DNA of 64,000 nucleotides, taken from NCBI RefSeq assembly GCF_030409635.1, contig NZ_JAUFQF010000004.1, positions 2,952,990-3,016,989 of the forward strand, read 5' to 3'. Positions 1-9,141 of the stretch are shown here, piece after piece (the stretch's first letter is position 1; each line of letters begins with the position of its first letter). Position numbers and translations under genes: made by a program. The stretch is from Vibrio agarivorans (GTDB lineage Bacteria > Pseudomonadota > Gammaproteobacteria > Enterobacterales > Vibrionaceae). Under the pieces are notes generated by a model, which worked only from the letters and a program-made list of their open reading frames with translations, made no database searches and was not told the DNA's origin.

Positions 1-754
1 GCCCGTCAAACAGCTGTTTGTCTGCGGTCAGCACGATACTGTTCAAAGACGATAGGTCTATCACTGTACCGAAATAACCGACGAGTTCTCCATCCACCCT
101 AACTGGAACAGATAGCGCGACATTCAGTGCCGCCTGATTGTTAAAGTTCATCAGCGACGCCTGACCAAAACAAACGTGCGAAGACCCAGTCAAGCAGGAC
201 TGGAGTGAGTTGTATTGTGGGGAGTTTAGTTGAGACTCTTGTAGTACACGCTGCGAGACCTGTTCGTTATTGTCATTGACAGTCCACAACGACGCAAAGC
301 GACCTGCATCGTTCGATCCTACGTAGTCTGCGCCGACATAATTCGCGTCTTCACTGTCTAACGCATCCGGCAAAAATACCAGATAGGCGGTATTAATGGT
401 CGTAAAGTTCACCACCGTTTTTCGTACAATCTCATCAAGAGCAGTACGTAAATCTTCACTGGCACCAAAATTATCTTCGCTACTGGTTTTTGTTAGCAAC
501 ACGGTAGACGCGATCATTTCTGCACGCAGTTGCGCTTGTTGAAGGTATTGCTCCACTTCACGTGAAGCCAGTTGCGCTTGAGAGATGAGGAGTTGCTGAG
601 ATTTGTCTTGGACAGACCGTGTTGAATACTCTTGTACAACCGCTTGATTGTTTGACGCGTTATACAGAGATAAACCAACAAGAGATAGAGAGGTAACAAG
701 TAGACAGCAACCGACGAGCAGCGTGATTTTCCACTGCACTGAAAGTGTTCGCAT
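1..754 (-). CDS. methyl-accepting chemotaxis protein, N-terminal part (partial)
   Basis: The reading frame is open from an ATG at 754 to the window edge (about 251 residues), so only the sensory half is present. It begins MRTLSVQWKITLLVG with one hydrophobic membrane segment at about residues 9-30. A periplasmic stretch with a helical start follows (QLASREVEQYLQQAQ) and then a dCache-like region containing VGADYVGSNDAGRF and VPVRVDGELVGYFGTVIDL. This is the usual layout of a Vibrio chemoreceptor that binds small ligands outside the inner membrane and signals to CheA. A ribosome site (aagga) lies about 8 bases before the ATG. The HAMP and signalling domains would lie to the left of the window, so a Cache-domain cyclase or kinase is not excluded. 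Confidence 0.75.
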   Translation of the reverse strand, partial: MRTLSVQWKITLLVGCCLLVTSLSLVGLSLYNASNNQAVVQEYSTRSVQDKSQQLLISQAQLASREVEQYLQQAQLRAEMIASTVLLTKTSSEDNFGASEDLRTALDEIVRKTVVNFTTINTAYLVFLPDALDSEDANYVGADYVGSNDAGRFASLWTVNDNNEQVSQRVLQESQLNSPQYNSLQSCLTGSSHVCFGQASLMNFNNQAALNVALSVPVRVDGELVGYFGTVIDLSSLNSIVLTADKQLFDG

Positions 755-1032
755 AACACATCCTTATTTAAGCAAACATCGTAAAAACTGTGCTTTAAAG
801 CACTAACCTAATTTTTCATGAGATTCTCAGCCACCATCTATATCCTTAGATGTGCCACTAAGAACGATTGTCCTACAACTTTTGTTGCAGGCTTAAAAAT
901 ACATCACATTAACTTAACAATTCAATACTCTATCGGCGGTTTTATCATTAACTTAAGCTCGAATTACTGAACTTCGTGTTAGAATCAGCGAAAACACGCT
1001 GTGTTTAACTACAAATAAAGACGGATCGAATA

Positions 1033-1845
1033 ATGAAAATTGTCAGCTTCAACATAAATGGCCTTCGTGCCCGCCTTCATCAGCTTCAAGCGCTGATCGA
1101 CAAACATCAGCCAGATGTCATTGGTTTACAAGAGATCAAAGTTCACGATGAAGCCTTCCCTATCGAGGATGTCGAAGCCATGGGTTACCACGTCTACTTC
1201 CATGGTCAAAAAGCGCACTATGGTGTGGCGATGCTGTGCAAGAAAGAAGCCTTACACGTACAAAAAGGCTTTCCGACAGATAACGAAGAGCATCAAAAGC
1301 GCATGATTATGTGCACTGTGGAAGATGATAACGGCGATAAGGTAACTGTGCTCAACGGCTACTTCCCACAAGGCGATAATATCGCCCATGAAACCAAGTT
1401 TCCGTACAAGCGCCAATTCTATACAGACTTGATGACCTACCTCAACGAGCACCATAGCAGTGATGAGAAGTTGGTGGTGATGGGCGATATCAATATCAGC
1501 CCAATTGACGATGACATTGGCATCGGTGAGCCAAACCGTAAGCGCTGGCTCAAGACAGGTAAGTGTTCATTCCAACCAGAAGAGCGAGAGTGGCTACAAA
1601 CCTTGCTTAATTGGGGCTTAACCGATACTTTCCGCCAAATTCACCCAGACGTAAACGATCGTTTTTCATGGTTTGATTACCGCTCGAAAGGTTTCCCTGA
1701 TAACCGTGGACTGCGTATTGACGTGATTTTGGCGACAGAGTCACTCGCGGCGCAATGCTATGAATCAGATGTCGACTATGAGTTGCGTGGTATTGAAAAA
1801 CCTTCGGATCATGCGCCTATTTGGTCGAGTTTCAAAGATTTTTAA
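1033..1845 (+). CDS. xthA: exodeoxyribonuclease III
   Basis: Exonuclease III, the main AP endonuclease and 3'-5' exonuclease of base-excision repair. The 270-residue length matches the family. Catalytic residues of the endonuclease/exonuclease/phosphatase fold are visible: N7 in [11 protein letters not shown]34 in LQEIK, Y110 in NGYFPQG, D152 and N154 in GDIN, and the terminal D259-H260 in SDHAP. It stands alone between the divergent chemoreceptor gene and the convergent ABC transporter genes. A strong terminator follows directly. Nothing in it is unusual. Confidence 0.97.
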   Translation: MKIVSFNINGLRARLHQLQALIDKHQPDVIGLQEIKVHDEAFPIEDVEAMGYHVYFHGQKAHYGVAMLCKKEALHVQKGFPTDNEEHQKRMIMCTVEDDNGDKVTVLNGYFPQGDNIAHETKFPYKRQFYTDLMTYLNEHHSSDEKLVVMGDINISPIDDDIGIGEPNRKRWLKTGKCSFQPEEREWLQTLLNWGLTDTFRQIHPDVNDRFSWFDYRSKGFPDNRGLRIDVILATESLAAQCYESDVDYELRGIEKPSDHAPIWSSFKDF

Positions 1846-1860
1846 GCTTGGATAGAATTA

Positions 1861-1888
1861 GAGCGCCAAATTGGCGCTCCAATTTTTT
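1861..1888 (+). terminator. rho-independent terminator of xthA
   Basis: The inverted repeat gagcgcc / ggcgctc is followed by a run of six T. The T run overlaps the stop codon of the convergent permease gene. On the other strand there is no T tract, so it serves xthA. Confidence 0.8.
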
Positions 1889-2564
1889 AGCTCAGTGGTC
1901 TCAAATAAGCCAAGAAGCGCTTCTCTGCAAACTTAAAGCACCACAGAATGATAAACGTCAACGCCATATAGAACAGGCCTGCCGTTAAGAACGACTCAAA
2001 TGGTGCGTAATAACGAGAGTTCACCAAGCGGGCTGCGCCCGTTAAATCCATGATGGTTACAATACCTGCCACTGCTGAGCCATGAAGCATGAAGATCACT
2101 TCATTACTATAAGCTGGCAGCGCACGGCGTAAGGCACTCGGCAAGATGATACGGCGATAGGTCAAAAACGTCCCCATGCCATACGCTTTAGCGGCTTCCA
2201 CTTCCCCTTTTGGTAGCCCATTGATCGCACCACGAATGATCTCTGCTGTATAAGCGGAGGTGTTTAATACGAACGCCACCAAGGCACAGAACCAAGCATG
2301 CTGCCACATGGTGTCTTTTACTGGGAAGAACTGATCCATCCCGTAATAGATTAGGTAAAGCTGCACCAGAAGTGGCGTACCACGGAAAAAGTAGATAAAC
2401 GCCCAACTCGGAGCCCAAAATATCGGATTATCGGCATTACGTGCCACTGCAAGTGGAATTGCGATACACAACCCTATAATCAACGCTAAACCCACCAGCC
2501 AAACGGTTGTCCATAACCCATCAAGGTAAATAGGGAAGCTTTCTACTACTAACGAAAAATCCAT
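1887..2564 (-). CDS. polar/basic amino-acid ABC transporter permease (HisM/ArtM type)
   Basis: One of two inner-membrane permeases of an amino-acid importer. The 225 residues hold about five membrane segments and the permease coupling loop EAAKAYGMGTFLTYRRIILPSA in pieces (EAAKAYG, RRIILPSALR), which contacts the ATPase. YFFRGTPLLVQL and LPAYSNEVIFMLH are typical of HisM/ArtM. It is the last gene of a four-gene unit, its ATG two bases after the stop of the partner permease, so the two are translationally coupled and probably form a heterodimer. Substrate specificity (arginine, lysine, ornithine, histidine) is inferred from family resemblance only. Confidence 0.88.
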   Translation of the reverse strand: MDFSLVVESFPIYLDGLWTTVWLVGLALIIGLCIAIPLAVARNADNPIFWAPSWAFIYFFRGTPLLVQLYLIYYGMDQFFPVKDTMWQHAWFCALVAFVLNTSAYTAEIIRGAINGLPKGEVEAAKAYGMGTFLTYRRIILPSALRRALPAYSNEVIFMLHGSAVAGIVTIMDLTGAARLVNSRYYAPFESFLTAGLFYMALTFIILWCFKFAEKRFLAYLRPLS

Positions 2565-2566
2565 GA

Positions 2567-3307
2567 TTACCTCGCGTGAATACTGAATTTACGCTCAACG
2601 AGCTTGAGAAGGCCCGTCGATACGGCGGTGAAAATAAGAAAGATAACCGCGACAGTCATATAGAAGGTAAACGGCATTTTGGTTGAGCCTGCAGCCAGCG
2701 AACTAATGCGTACCATATCTTCTAAACCGATAATCGAAACCAGCGCGGTGGTTTTCAGTAGTACTAACCAGTTATTACCAAAACCTGGCAGGGCATGGCG
2801 AATCATTTGCGGTAGTAGGATACGGTGGAAAGCTTTAAACGAGCTCATTCCGTAGGCTTTTGCCGCTTCCATTTGCCCTTTATCTACCGCCATGATGGCG
2901 CCACGGAAGGTTTCTGCCATATAGGCACCAAAGATGAACCCTATGGTCAAAACACCCGCAATGAATGGGCTGACATCAATATAATCTGGCACGTAAGCGA
3001 CCCATTCATGGTCTGGGTTACGCCCCGTAAAGAATTCATTTAACCACTCGTTGGTACCATAGAGGGTATTGTTGAGAAGGATTTGACCGCCGAAGAAGAT
3101 AAGCATCATCAACACAAGGTCTGGGATACCACGAATAATGGTTGTGTAAAGTGTTGCAATCGCGCGCGCCCAGCGATATGGGGCAAGCTTTGCAAGAGCA
3201 CCTAACATGCCAAGAATAACAGCAAGCAATAGCGAAAGAAGGGCTACTTCAATCGTCAAAATGGCCCCTTTAAAAATAGAGGCTTCATATCCTTGTAAGT
3301 CGATCAT
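2567..3307 (-). CDS. polar/basic amino-acid ABC transporter permease (HisQ/ArtQ type)
   Basis: Second permease of the same importer, 246 residues. IRGIPDLVLMMLIFFGGQ is diagnostic for the HisQ/ArtQ side, and the coupling loop (EAAKAYGMSSFKAFHRILLPQ) is present. A longer frame opens at 3382, but the start at 3307 (MIDLQGYEAS) is preferred: an aggaat ribosome site precedes it and the protein then begins like HisQ. A middle insertion (about residues 78-105, GTNEWLNEFFTGRNPDHEW) is longer than in enteric HisQ and lies in a periplasmic loop. It lies 84 bases downstream of the binding-protein gene. Confidence 0.88.
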   Translation of the reverse strand: MIDLQGYEASIFKGAILTIEVALLSLLLAVILGMLGALAKLAPYRWARAIATLYTTIIRGIPDLVLMMLIFFGGQILLNNTLYGTNEWLNEFFTGRNPDHEWVAYVPDYIDVSPFIAGVLTIGFIFGAYMAETFRGAIMAVDKGQMEAAKAYGMSSFKAFHRILLPQMIRHALPGFGNNWLVLLKTTALVSIIGLEDMVRISSLAAGSTKMPFTFYMTVAVIFLIFTAVSTGLLKLVERKFSIHAR

Positions 3308-3391
3308 AGAGGATTCCTGTCCTGACCTTTCAAAACTACATTGGCAGGGAGAAAGGAGGGTTGGCCTACCTAGGCAGGCCAACTAAGTTGA

Positions 3392-4159
3392 TTAATCGCC
3401 GTAAACGTCGTAGTTAAAGTATTTTGCTGCAATCTCTTGATATTTACCTTGCTCACGAAGTGATGCGATAGCGCCTGATAGCGCTTCAGTAAGCTCTTTG
3501 TCTTGCTTGCGAACTGCAATACCCATGCCTTCACCAAACCACTTTGGATCAGTCAAAGAAGGGCCAGCGAACTCGTACGCATCACCACCGTCAGAGTTAA
3601 GAACACCCTCTTCTAGCGCAGATGCATCTCCTAGTACCGCCGCAATACGACCGTTAGCTAGATCAAGGTAAGCTTCGTCGAATGAACCGTAGCGAACGAT
3701 CTCTACGTCTTTGTAGTTGTCTGTCAGATATTTGTCGTGTGTTGTAGCACGCTGCACACCAATCTTCACGCCAGACAGATCTTCAAAGTTCAAACCAGCG
3801 TCTTTCTTAGCAATGAATTTGTTCGGAATTTGAGCGTATTTTTCTGTGAAATCAACACGTTTTTTACGCTCTTCAGTGATAGACATCGCTGCAATGATCG
3901 CATCGTATTTACGCGCAAGCAGTGACGGAATAATGCCGTCCCAGTCTTGAGGTACGATCACACACTTCGCTTTTAGCTCTTCACAAAGTGCATTCGCCAT
4001 ATCCACGTCAAAGCCTTTCAGTGAACCGTCACCTTCTGTCCAGCTAAACGGAGGGTATGCACCTTCAATACCAAAACGGATGGTGTTCCACTCCTTCGCT
4101 TGTGCCACACCCGTTACTGCTGTTGCCGCGATTGTTGCGGCTAATAACCACTTTTTCAT
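3392..4159 (-). CDS. periplasmic amino-acid-binding protein of ABC transporter (ArgT/HisJ/ArtI family)
   Basis: Periplasmic solute receptor that delivers the amino acid to the permease pair. MKKWLLAATIAATAVTGVAQA is a clean Sec signal peptide ending AQA before KEW. The mature part shows the SBP_bac_3 fold: IRFGIEGAYPPFSW near the start, GFDVDMANALCEEL, AAMSITEERKKRVDFT, and the C-terminal AAKYFNYDVYG, which resembles LAO/histidine-binding proteins. A GTG/ATG six bases upstream (MEMKK) is also possible, but the aggag site is only one base from it and seven from the chosen ATG. The two cysteines (CEELKAKC) probably form a disulfide. Confidence 0.9.
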   Translation of the reverse strand: MKKWLLAATIAATAVTGVAQAKEWNTIRFGIEGAYPPFSWTEGDGSLKGFDVDMANALCEELKAKCVIVPQDWDGIIPSLLARKYDAIIAAMSITEERKKRVDFTEKYAQIPNKFIAKKDAGLNFEDLSGVKIGVQRATTHDKYLTDNYKDVEIVRYGSFDEAYLDLANGRIAAVLGDASALEEGVLNSDGGDAYEFAGPSLTDPKWFGEGMGIAVRKQDKELTEALSGAIASLREQGKYQEIAAKYFNYDVYGD

Positions 4160-4241
4160 TTCCATACTCCTGTGATTGTTATTGTTGTGCTCTTTAAACT
4201 CACATTTCGAGACTGCCTTTCAAACGTGATGAGCACAGGTT

Positions 4242-5012
4242 TTAATAAATAGATGAAATAAACTGCTGTAATCGTTCTGATTCAGGGTTCGTAAATAGCT
4301 TAGCTGGATCTCCCTGCTCTTCCACTTTGCCTTGATGAAGGAACATCACATGGTTGGACACATCACGAGCGAATGCCATTTCATGGGTCACCACCAGCAT
4401 GGTACGCCCCTCTTCTGCAAGGTCACGCATTACACCTAATACTTCGCCAACAAGTTCCGGGTCAAGCGCTGAGGTGGGTTCATCAAACAGCATCACTTCT
4501 GGGTCAACAGCCAGTGCACGGGCAATGGCCGCACGTTGCTGTTGCCCCCCCGATAAGTGACCAGGGTAGTAATCTTTACGCTCCCACAAGCCTACCTTTT
4601 TTAAGATAAGCTCTGCATTTTCGATCGCTTGTGCTTTTGGTACACCAAGAACATGTACAGGTGCTTCGATGACGTTTTCAAGTACGGTCATGTGCGACCA
4701 TAGATTGAAGCTTTGGAACACCATTGCTAGGCGAGAGCGGATACGTTGAACTTGTTTTTCATTGACTGGTAAGGACTCACCAGCGCGGTTCTGTTTCATT
4801 TGAATCAATTCACCATTGACCCAAATCTCACCCGCGGTTGGCGTTTCAAGAAGGTTGATACAACGAAGGAAGGTACTTTTACCAGAACCAGAGGAGCCGA
4901 TGATGGAGATCACGTCACCTTTGTGCGCTTCAAGGGAGATCCCTTTCAGTACTTCATTTTGGCCAAAGGTTTTGTGTAGATCTTTAATATCTAGCGCGGC
5001 GACATCTTTCAT
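4242..5012 (-). CDS. amino-acid ABC transporter ATP-binding protein (HisP/ArtP type)
   Basis: Cytoplasmic ATPase that powers the importer. Walker A GSSGSGKST lies at residues 39-47, the Q loop at Q100, signature LSGGQQQR at 153-160, Walker B VMLFDEPT at 173-180, and the switch histidine is in VVTHEM. The 256-residue length and the text around Walker A (GDVISIIGSSGSGKSTFLRC) are closest to HisP. It is the first gene of the minus-strand unit; a gggag ribosome site precedes the ATG. The 82 bases to the binding-protein gene leave room for processing or a second promoter. Confidence 0.92.
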   Translation of the reverse strand: MKDVAALDIKDLHKTFGQNEVLKGISLEAHKGDVISIIGSSGSGKSTFLRCINLLETPTAGEIWVNGELIQMKQNRAGESLPVNEKQVQRIRSRLAMVFQSFNLWSHMTVLENVIEAPVHVLGVPKAQAIENAELILKKVGLWERKDYYPGHLSGGQQQRAAIARALAVDPEVMLFDEPTSALDPELVGEVLGVMRDLAEEGRTMLVVTHEMAFARDVSNHVMFLHQGKVEEQGDPAKLFTNPESERLQQFISSIY

Positions 5013-5107
5013 GCGCTCTAACTCCCTGTCTTAACAATTATTCTCTTCATGAGAAATTCTGCGTACTAAACTAGCACCCAGCCACAGGGAACGCAACATA
5101 GCATTAA

Positions 5108-5123
5108 CCGCAAACGTTTACTT
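5108..5123. promoter_or_regulatory. LacI/PurR-type operator-like sequence upstream of the transporter operon
   Basis: The 16-mer ccgcaaacgtttactt differs from the PurR consensus (acgcaaacgtttgcgt) at three positions and keeps the central aaacgttt core. It lies 96 bases before the ATPase start. Whether PurR or another LacI-family repressor binds is not known. Confidence 0.3.
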
Positions 5124-5260
5124 TTCCAGCAAAAAGCGCGGCAAAAAACAGCAGTTGCGAATAATTAGTCTGTAATAATTTGTAAATGTGGGAATGTATG
5201 CCGAATATTGAATATTTACTCAATGACACCACAGCTTTCAACGGTAACATTATCGAAACA

Positions 5261-5289
5261 AAAAAGGGAAGCTTATGCTCCCCTTTTTT
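5261..5289 (-). terminator. terminator of the lipoprotein gene
   Basis: Inverted repeat with arms aaaaagggaagc and gctcccctttttt around a ttat loop, with one mismatch. It has T runs on both strands and lies just past the stop of the lipoprotein gene at 5307. Confidence 0.75.
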
Positions 5290-5306
5290 GCTCAAAATAA
5301 CTAACG

Positions 5307-6833
5307 CTACCAGTTAACGGAGTTTGCAACCAACTCAGAGTTTGTCTTCATGACTGTCTTTGATAATTCGTTAGCTCCACTTTGCCCCAAAATAAGACCA
5401 TTAACGTCATATTTATGAGTAGAAGGCTCTATTGAATGGTCAGATAAAACATCAACATTATAACTGCTCGCCGCTATGTATAAAGCAGCTTCTTCATCGC
5501 TCATATCGCCAGCATCTAGTAATCCAACAATTACGGTATCATTACTAGCAACCGATAGGTATTCTGTCACACTCTCTAATAAAATCTGCTCTGTGGCCGG
5601 TGTATGGTAAATCGTTTGGAAAGCATCTCTACCATTTACAGTTTTTGTACGAACGTGAGTACGCTGAACATCCCAACCTTGTGGAGCATAGCCAGCTAAG
5701 GAAACGCAGTTACTCGCACCTCCAACACAACTCGCAGTAGCAACACTCTGTTCGAATGAGGATAATTCGTAATTTTCAAGAAAATGAACGTCAGTAGTAC
5801 TGTCTAGTGCCGAAGCAGTTGTTAAAGTCCACTTACCAGTATTGTCACTCGATATACCTTCAAGCAGCACATTCCAATGACTCAATTGAGTATCGGAAAA
5901 AACAATACCAGACTTAGTCAGACCGTCGGCTTGTTCAAAAACTTCTTGCCAACTGTAGACGTTGTTATCAAGGACAACATTGACTGAACCTCTATTAAAA
6001 GCAACACCTGAAGCAACAGAAATAGTAAATTCTTCATGAGACAGCGCATCCATCAGTACAACTGGTTCTGAGCCAATACCAGTTTCTTGACTATATATAT
6101 TTGATCGGTCAAAAACCGCATAACTCATAAAATTATTGTATGACATTCCGTCTGCATCTCGAAATGCTGTTGCTAACTTTTTCTCTGTTGCTGGGACATC
6201 TGAATGCACTGGCACTGCCTGATAATTATCAGCCCCTGCTCCTGTTACTTGGTTCATACTAGCACTAGTTTGATAGTAACTTGCAGCACCACCGGCTAAC
6301 GCAACTCGTGCATCCAGATCGCTTTCTGCATATCTAAAGCTCTCATTTCTTACACAATCGTTTCCGTCCTGTGAGTATCGAATGGAAAGCGTCATGTTCT
6401 GAACAAACTCCTTTTGAAAGGATGTGATAAAGCTTTCACGTGAACCTGAGTTTCTACCCTCATTTTCCTCTACAGACATATATCCACCCTCAGGAATAGT
6501 TTTCCAATCGAATGTTACGGTCCCTGTTGTACTCGGTTGAAACTCTTCAATGATACTCCCGTCAACATCATGCATTAAGACTTGGAATTGGCGAGTAGCC
6601 TGGCGACCAATAACAAAGTAATCAAAATCCTGATCATCAACAGACGTATGATTGAAATAAATAGAACACCCTTTAAAATCGGTGTTTAGTTCTTCTTGTG
6701 TTACCCTTAATGGCTCTACAAAGCTCCAAGTTACATTTTTTGGTGTATAGCCACCACCGCCACTGCTTCCCCCACAACCAATTAGCGCACCCGAAACTGC
6801 CGCCACGATTGGCAAAACAACTGCTTTTTTCAT
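5307..6833 (-). CDS. large predicted lipoprotein of unknown function
   Basis: I do not recognise this 508-residue protein. It starts MKKAVVLPIVAAVSGALIGC, a type II signal peptide with lipobox LIGC, followed by a Gly/Ser linker (GGSSGGGGYTP), so it is probably anchored in the outer membrane. The rest is rich in Asp, Ser and Thr with few charges in runs, consistent with an extracytoplasmic beta-rich protein. Four or so cysteines (CSIYF, DCVRN, ATASCVGGASNC) could pair. A longer frame starts at 6866, but aagga sits six bases before the chosen ATG and the signal peptide starts there. It is monocistronic, between the transporter operon and the divergent permease gene. In other vibrios a lipoprotein gene is, as I recall, found at this place. 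Confidence 0.7.
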   Translation of the reverse strand: MKKAVVLPIVAAVSGALIGCGGSSGGGGYTPKNVTWSFVEPLRVTQEELNTDFKGCSIYFNHTSVDDQDFDYFVIGRQATRQFQVLMHDVDGSIIEEFQPSTTGTVTFDWKTIPEGGYMSVEENEGRNSGSRESFITSFQKEFVQNMTLSIRYSQDGNDCVRNESFRYAESDLDARVALAGGAASYYQTSASMNQVTGAGADNYQAVPVHSDVPATEKKLATAFRDADGMSYNNFMSYAVFDRSNIYSQETGIGSEPVVLMDALSHEEFTISVASGVAFNRGSVNVVLDNNVYSWQEVFEQADGLTKSGIVFSDTQLSHWNVLLEGISSDNTGKWTLTTASALDSTTDVHFLENYELSSFEQSVATASCVGGASNCVSLAGYAPQGWDVQRTHVRTKTVNGRDAFQTIYHTPATEQILLESVTEYLSVASNDTVIVGLLDAGDMSDEEAALYIAASSYNVDVLSDHSIEPSTHKYDVNGLILGQSGANELSKTVMKTNSELVANSVNW

Positions 6834-7317
6834 TATGTGTTCCTTTAAATTCATTCTGAGCGGCAAACTCGTGCCGGAAATCTGACTGTGTTAGTAATAT
6901 AACGGTACTAATGCAGACTTCATGCCACAAATGTAAACAAATGTTATAGGCCGCAAATTTGGTAAAAAATGCTCACTTTGTCTACAAAAAAGTAATCCAC
7001 TTTCGATGTTGGAATGTAATTTCCTTATAAACAGCAATGATTTAGCGATTATTGCAATCAAATGTAATTAAATTTCAACTAAATTTTATAAAGTGATCTA
7101 AATCAATCACCCAAAAGGGTAAGCACGTTAAACTCCCTGCCAATCTAGGTACACTCCCTTTTTGTTGGCACGAATTGGGCGGGTTTTCTATCGCTTGGCA
7201 GCCGTATTAAACCTTTGGCACTTGAAATGTGTGCTAGGATTTTCATAACCATTCTTCGCAAGGATTGCGATTTGTTCGAAAGAACATACTTACTATTTCT
7301 AACATCATGAGGAATCT
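6834..7317. other. divergent intergenic region between lipoprotein gene and DUF3360 gene
   Basis: 484 AT-rich bases without a convincing gene. It should hold the promoters of both flanking genes. The only recognisable motif is an FNR-like box at 7093-7106 (separate entry). The stretch 7180-7270 has several partial inverted repeats but none I can assign. Confidence 0.5.
7093..7106. promoter_or_regulatory. FNR-like box
   Basis: gtgatctaaatcaa fits the FNR consensus ttgat-N4-atcaa with one mismatch. It lies about 210 bases before the DUF3360 permease start, in front of a locus devoted to anaerobic pyruvate metabolism. Binding is inferred, not shown. Confidence 0.4.
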
Positions 7318-8865
7318 ATGTCAGACGCAATGAATAAGGCTCATTCAGCTGAAGATATTGAGACTAAAAGCTACAGTGAGCTACATCGTCCCGCATCAGA
7401 GTTCGATTCACGCTCAGATTATCTCGATCACGAACTACAAATTATGAAGCCTCGCCGCTTCGGTCTTAACCTTCCAGGTCGTGATTTCCGCTTTGAACTT
7501 GAAGATCTTGTTCCTGCATTAGCAGGTACTATCGGTATTATCGCAATGTACTCTGCGGTAATGATGTCTTGGGCAGATGGCCTAACCGCTGCTTGGGACC
7601 ACGTAGAACTGGGCAAAGAGTTTGCGATTGAAGTCGCGCGTGTTGAGATGCTTATCCCAGCACTGCTTTTCTGTATTCTTGCATCGGGCTTCTTTAACCC
7701 GCGTGCAAACCTTGCCGGTAACCACGGCCCGATGATCCCACTCATCGGCTCAATCGCACTAGCGGGTGCTCACCCACTCGCTCTAGCAATTTTGCTAGGT
7801 GTATTTGGTCTTCTATTGAGTTACTTTAAAGGTGGTTCCAAACTGGTCAACTTGACCTCAGAAGGTACCGCAGGTGGCTTATTGATCTTCCTCGGTTTTA
7901 CCGGGGTGATGAGCCAAATTGGTTCGATTCAGTCTTGGGCTGTTGGTCTGCAATCTGCTGATGTTACCGCAGGTAGCATGGGTTACGTTGGCCTTGTGGT
8001 TCTGGGTATCAACATCGCGATTTACGCTTACTTAGCGAAAATCAACATGCGCTGGTTGGCAATCCCTGTCTGTGCATTTGCCGGTCTATTAATTGCTTTA
8101 GGCCTTGGCGCTGGTTTCGACCTTAAGTTTGAAACAGAGATGGGTATCCCTAACCTAAACCCAATGTACTGGTGGGGTAGCACTGAAGAAGGTTGGATGC
8201 TAGGTCTTCCAAACCTAGAGCACTTCATTGCATCACTGCCGTTTGCGATTCTTGCGGTTGCTATGTGGTCACCTGATTTCCTTGGTCACCGTATCTTCCA
8301 AGAACTGAACTACCCACGTCGTACTGAGAAAGTACTGATGGACGTGGATGATACAATGACTATGTGTTCGTTCCGTCAAATGGTCGGTACTGCGGTTGGT
8401 GGTGGTAACATCACTTCATCTTGGGGTACTTACATGATCCCTGCAGCGATCGCGAAGCGTCCTATTCCTGCTGGTGCGATCCTACTAGGCTCGTTCTGTA
8501 TCATCGTGGCAATCCTTGGTTTCCCAATGGATGTTGCGGTATGGCCACCAGTTATGCGTATTGCGCTTCTTGTAGGCGTATTCTTGCCGCTTCTTGAAGC
8601 GGGCATGCAGATGGTTAAAGACACAAAAGATTCACAAGCTGCTGGTATTTGTATCTTTGCTTCTGTTGTTGCTAACCCTGTTCTTGCTTGGGCACTGACT
8701 ATGTTCCTAGACAACAACGGTTTAATCGGCGACAAAGAACGCGCGTCACGTCTATCATTTGTTGATAAGATTGTGATCCCAGTGGGTGTGTTCGTGGTTT
8801 GTCTGGTAGCAATGCTTGCTGTTGGTATGCTAGAAAGCCAATACGGCCTAAAAGCTTGGCTATAA
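7318..8865 (+). CDS. DUF3360 family multi-pass membrane protein (putative permease)
   Basis: 515-residue inner-membrane protein with a hydrophilic N-terminal tail of about 60 residues and then some 11-12 hydrophobic segments. NHGPMIPLIGSIALAGAHPLAL and the GGGNITSSWGTYMIPAAIAKR loop look like a transporter of the SulP/xanthine-permease superfamily, and I recognise the whole as DUF3360. It sits immediately before pflB, where enteric bacteria carry the formate channel gene focA. A role in anaerobic anion or formate movement is a guess from position. An aggaa ribosome site precedes the ATG and a terminator follows. Confidence 0.8.
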   Translation: MSDAMNKAHSAEDIETKSYSELHRPASEFDSRSDYLDHELQIMKPRRFGLNLPGRDFRFELEDLVPALAGTIGIIAMYSAVMMSWADGLTAAWDHVELGKEFAIEVARVEMLIPALLFCILASGFFNPRANLAGNHGPMIPLIGSIALAGAHPLALAILLGVFGLLLSYFKGGSKLVNLTSEGTAGGLLIFLGFTGVMSQIGSIQSWAVGLQSADVTAGSMGYVGLVVLGINIAIYAYLAKINMRWLAIPVCAFAGLLIALGLGAGFDLKFETEMGIPNLNPMYWWGSTEEGWMLGLPNLEHFIASLPFAILAVAMWSPDFLGHRIFQELNYPRRTEKVLMDVDDTMTMCSFRQMVGTAVGGGNITSSWGTYMIPAAIAKRPIPAGAILLGSFCIIVAILGFPMDVAVWPPVMRIALLVGVFLPLLEAGMQMVKDTKDSQAAGICIFASVVANPVLAWALTMFLDNNGLIGDKERASRLSFVDKIVIPVGVFVVCLVAMLAVGMLESQYGLKAWL

Positions 8866-8880
8866 GGCGATATGTATTGT

Positions 8881-8903
8881 AGGGCAGCTCCGGCTGCCCT
8901 TTG
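8881..8903 (+). terminator. terminator after DUF3360 gene
   Basis: Perfect 8-bp inverted repeat agggcagc / gctgccct with a four-base loop, followed by a short T run (tttg). It separates the permease transcript from pflB. Confidence 0.65.
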
Positions 8904-8983
8904 TAAAACATTTTTAACATTTACAAAAAAATTTAGCATTTATTGATTTAGTTTAAGGTTTCAAATATTTTTTTGTTTTACCC

Positions 8984-8997
8984 TTGAATTAAATCGA
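8984..8997. promoter_or_regulatory. FNR-like half-match upstream of pflB
   Basis: ttgaattaaatcga matches the FNR box with two mismatches, 145 bases before the pflB start. pfl genes are classic FNR/ArcA targets, which makes it plausible but not certain. Confidence 0.3.
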
Positions 8998-9141
8998 GGA
9001 AATCTCCACACTATAGATGGTGACAATATTTATAGATGCATAGAACGATTTATCGTCTATACATATTGTTACTTAGAGTGTACTAAGGCGCCACACGGTG
9101 TCTAATGTACGTGTTTTTTCTACTAAAAAGGTAGGTATGTC

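Noticed and set aside
8430..8939. 169-codon open frame opposite the DUF3360 gene
   Set aside because: It lies entirely antisense to a clear membrane-protein gene and its terminator; its composition mirrors that gene and it has no ribosome site.
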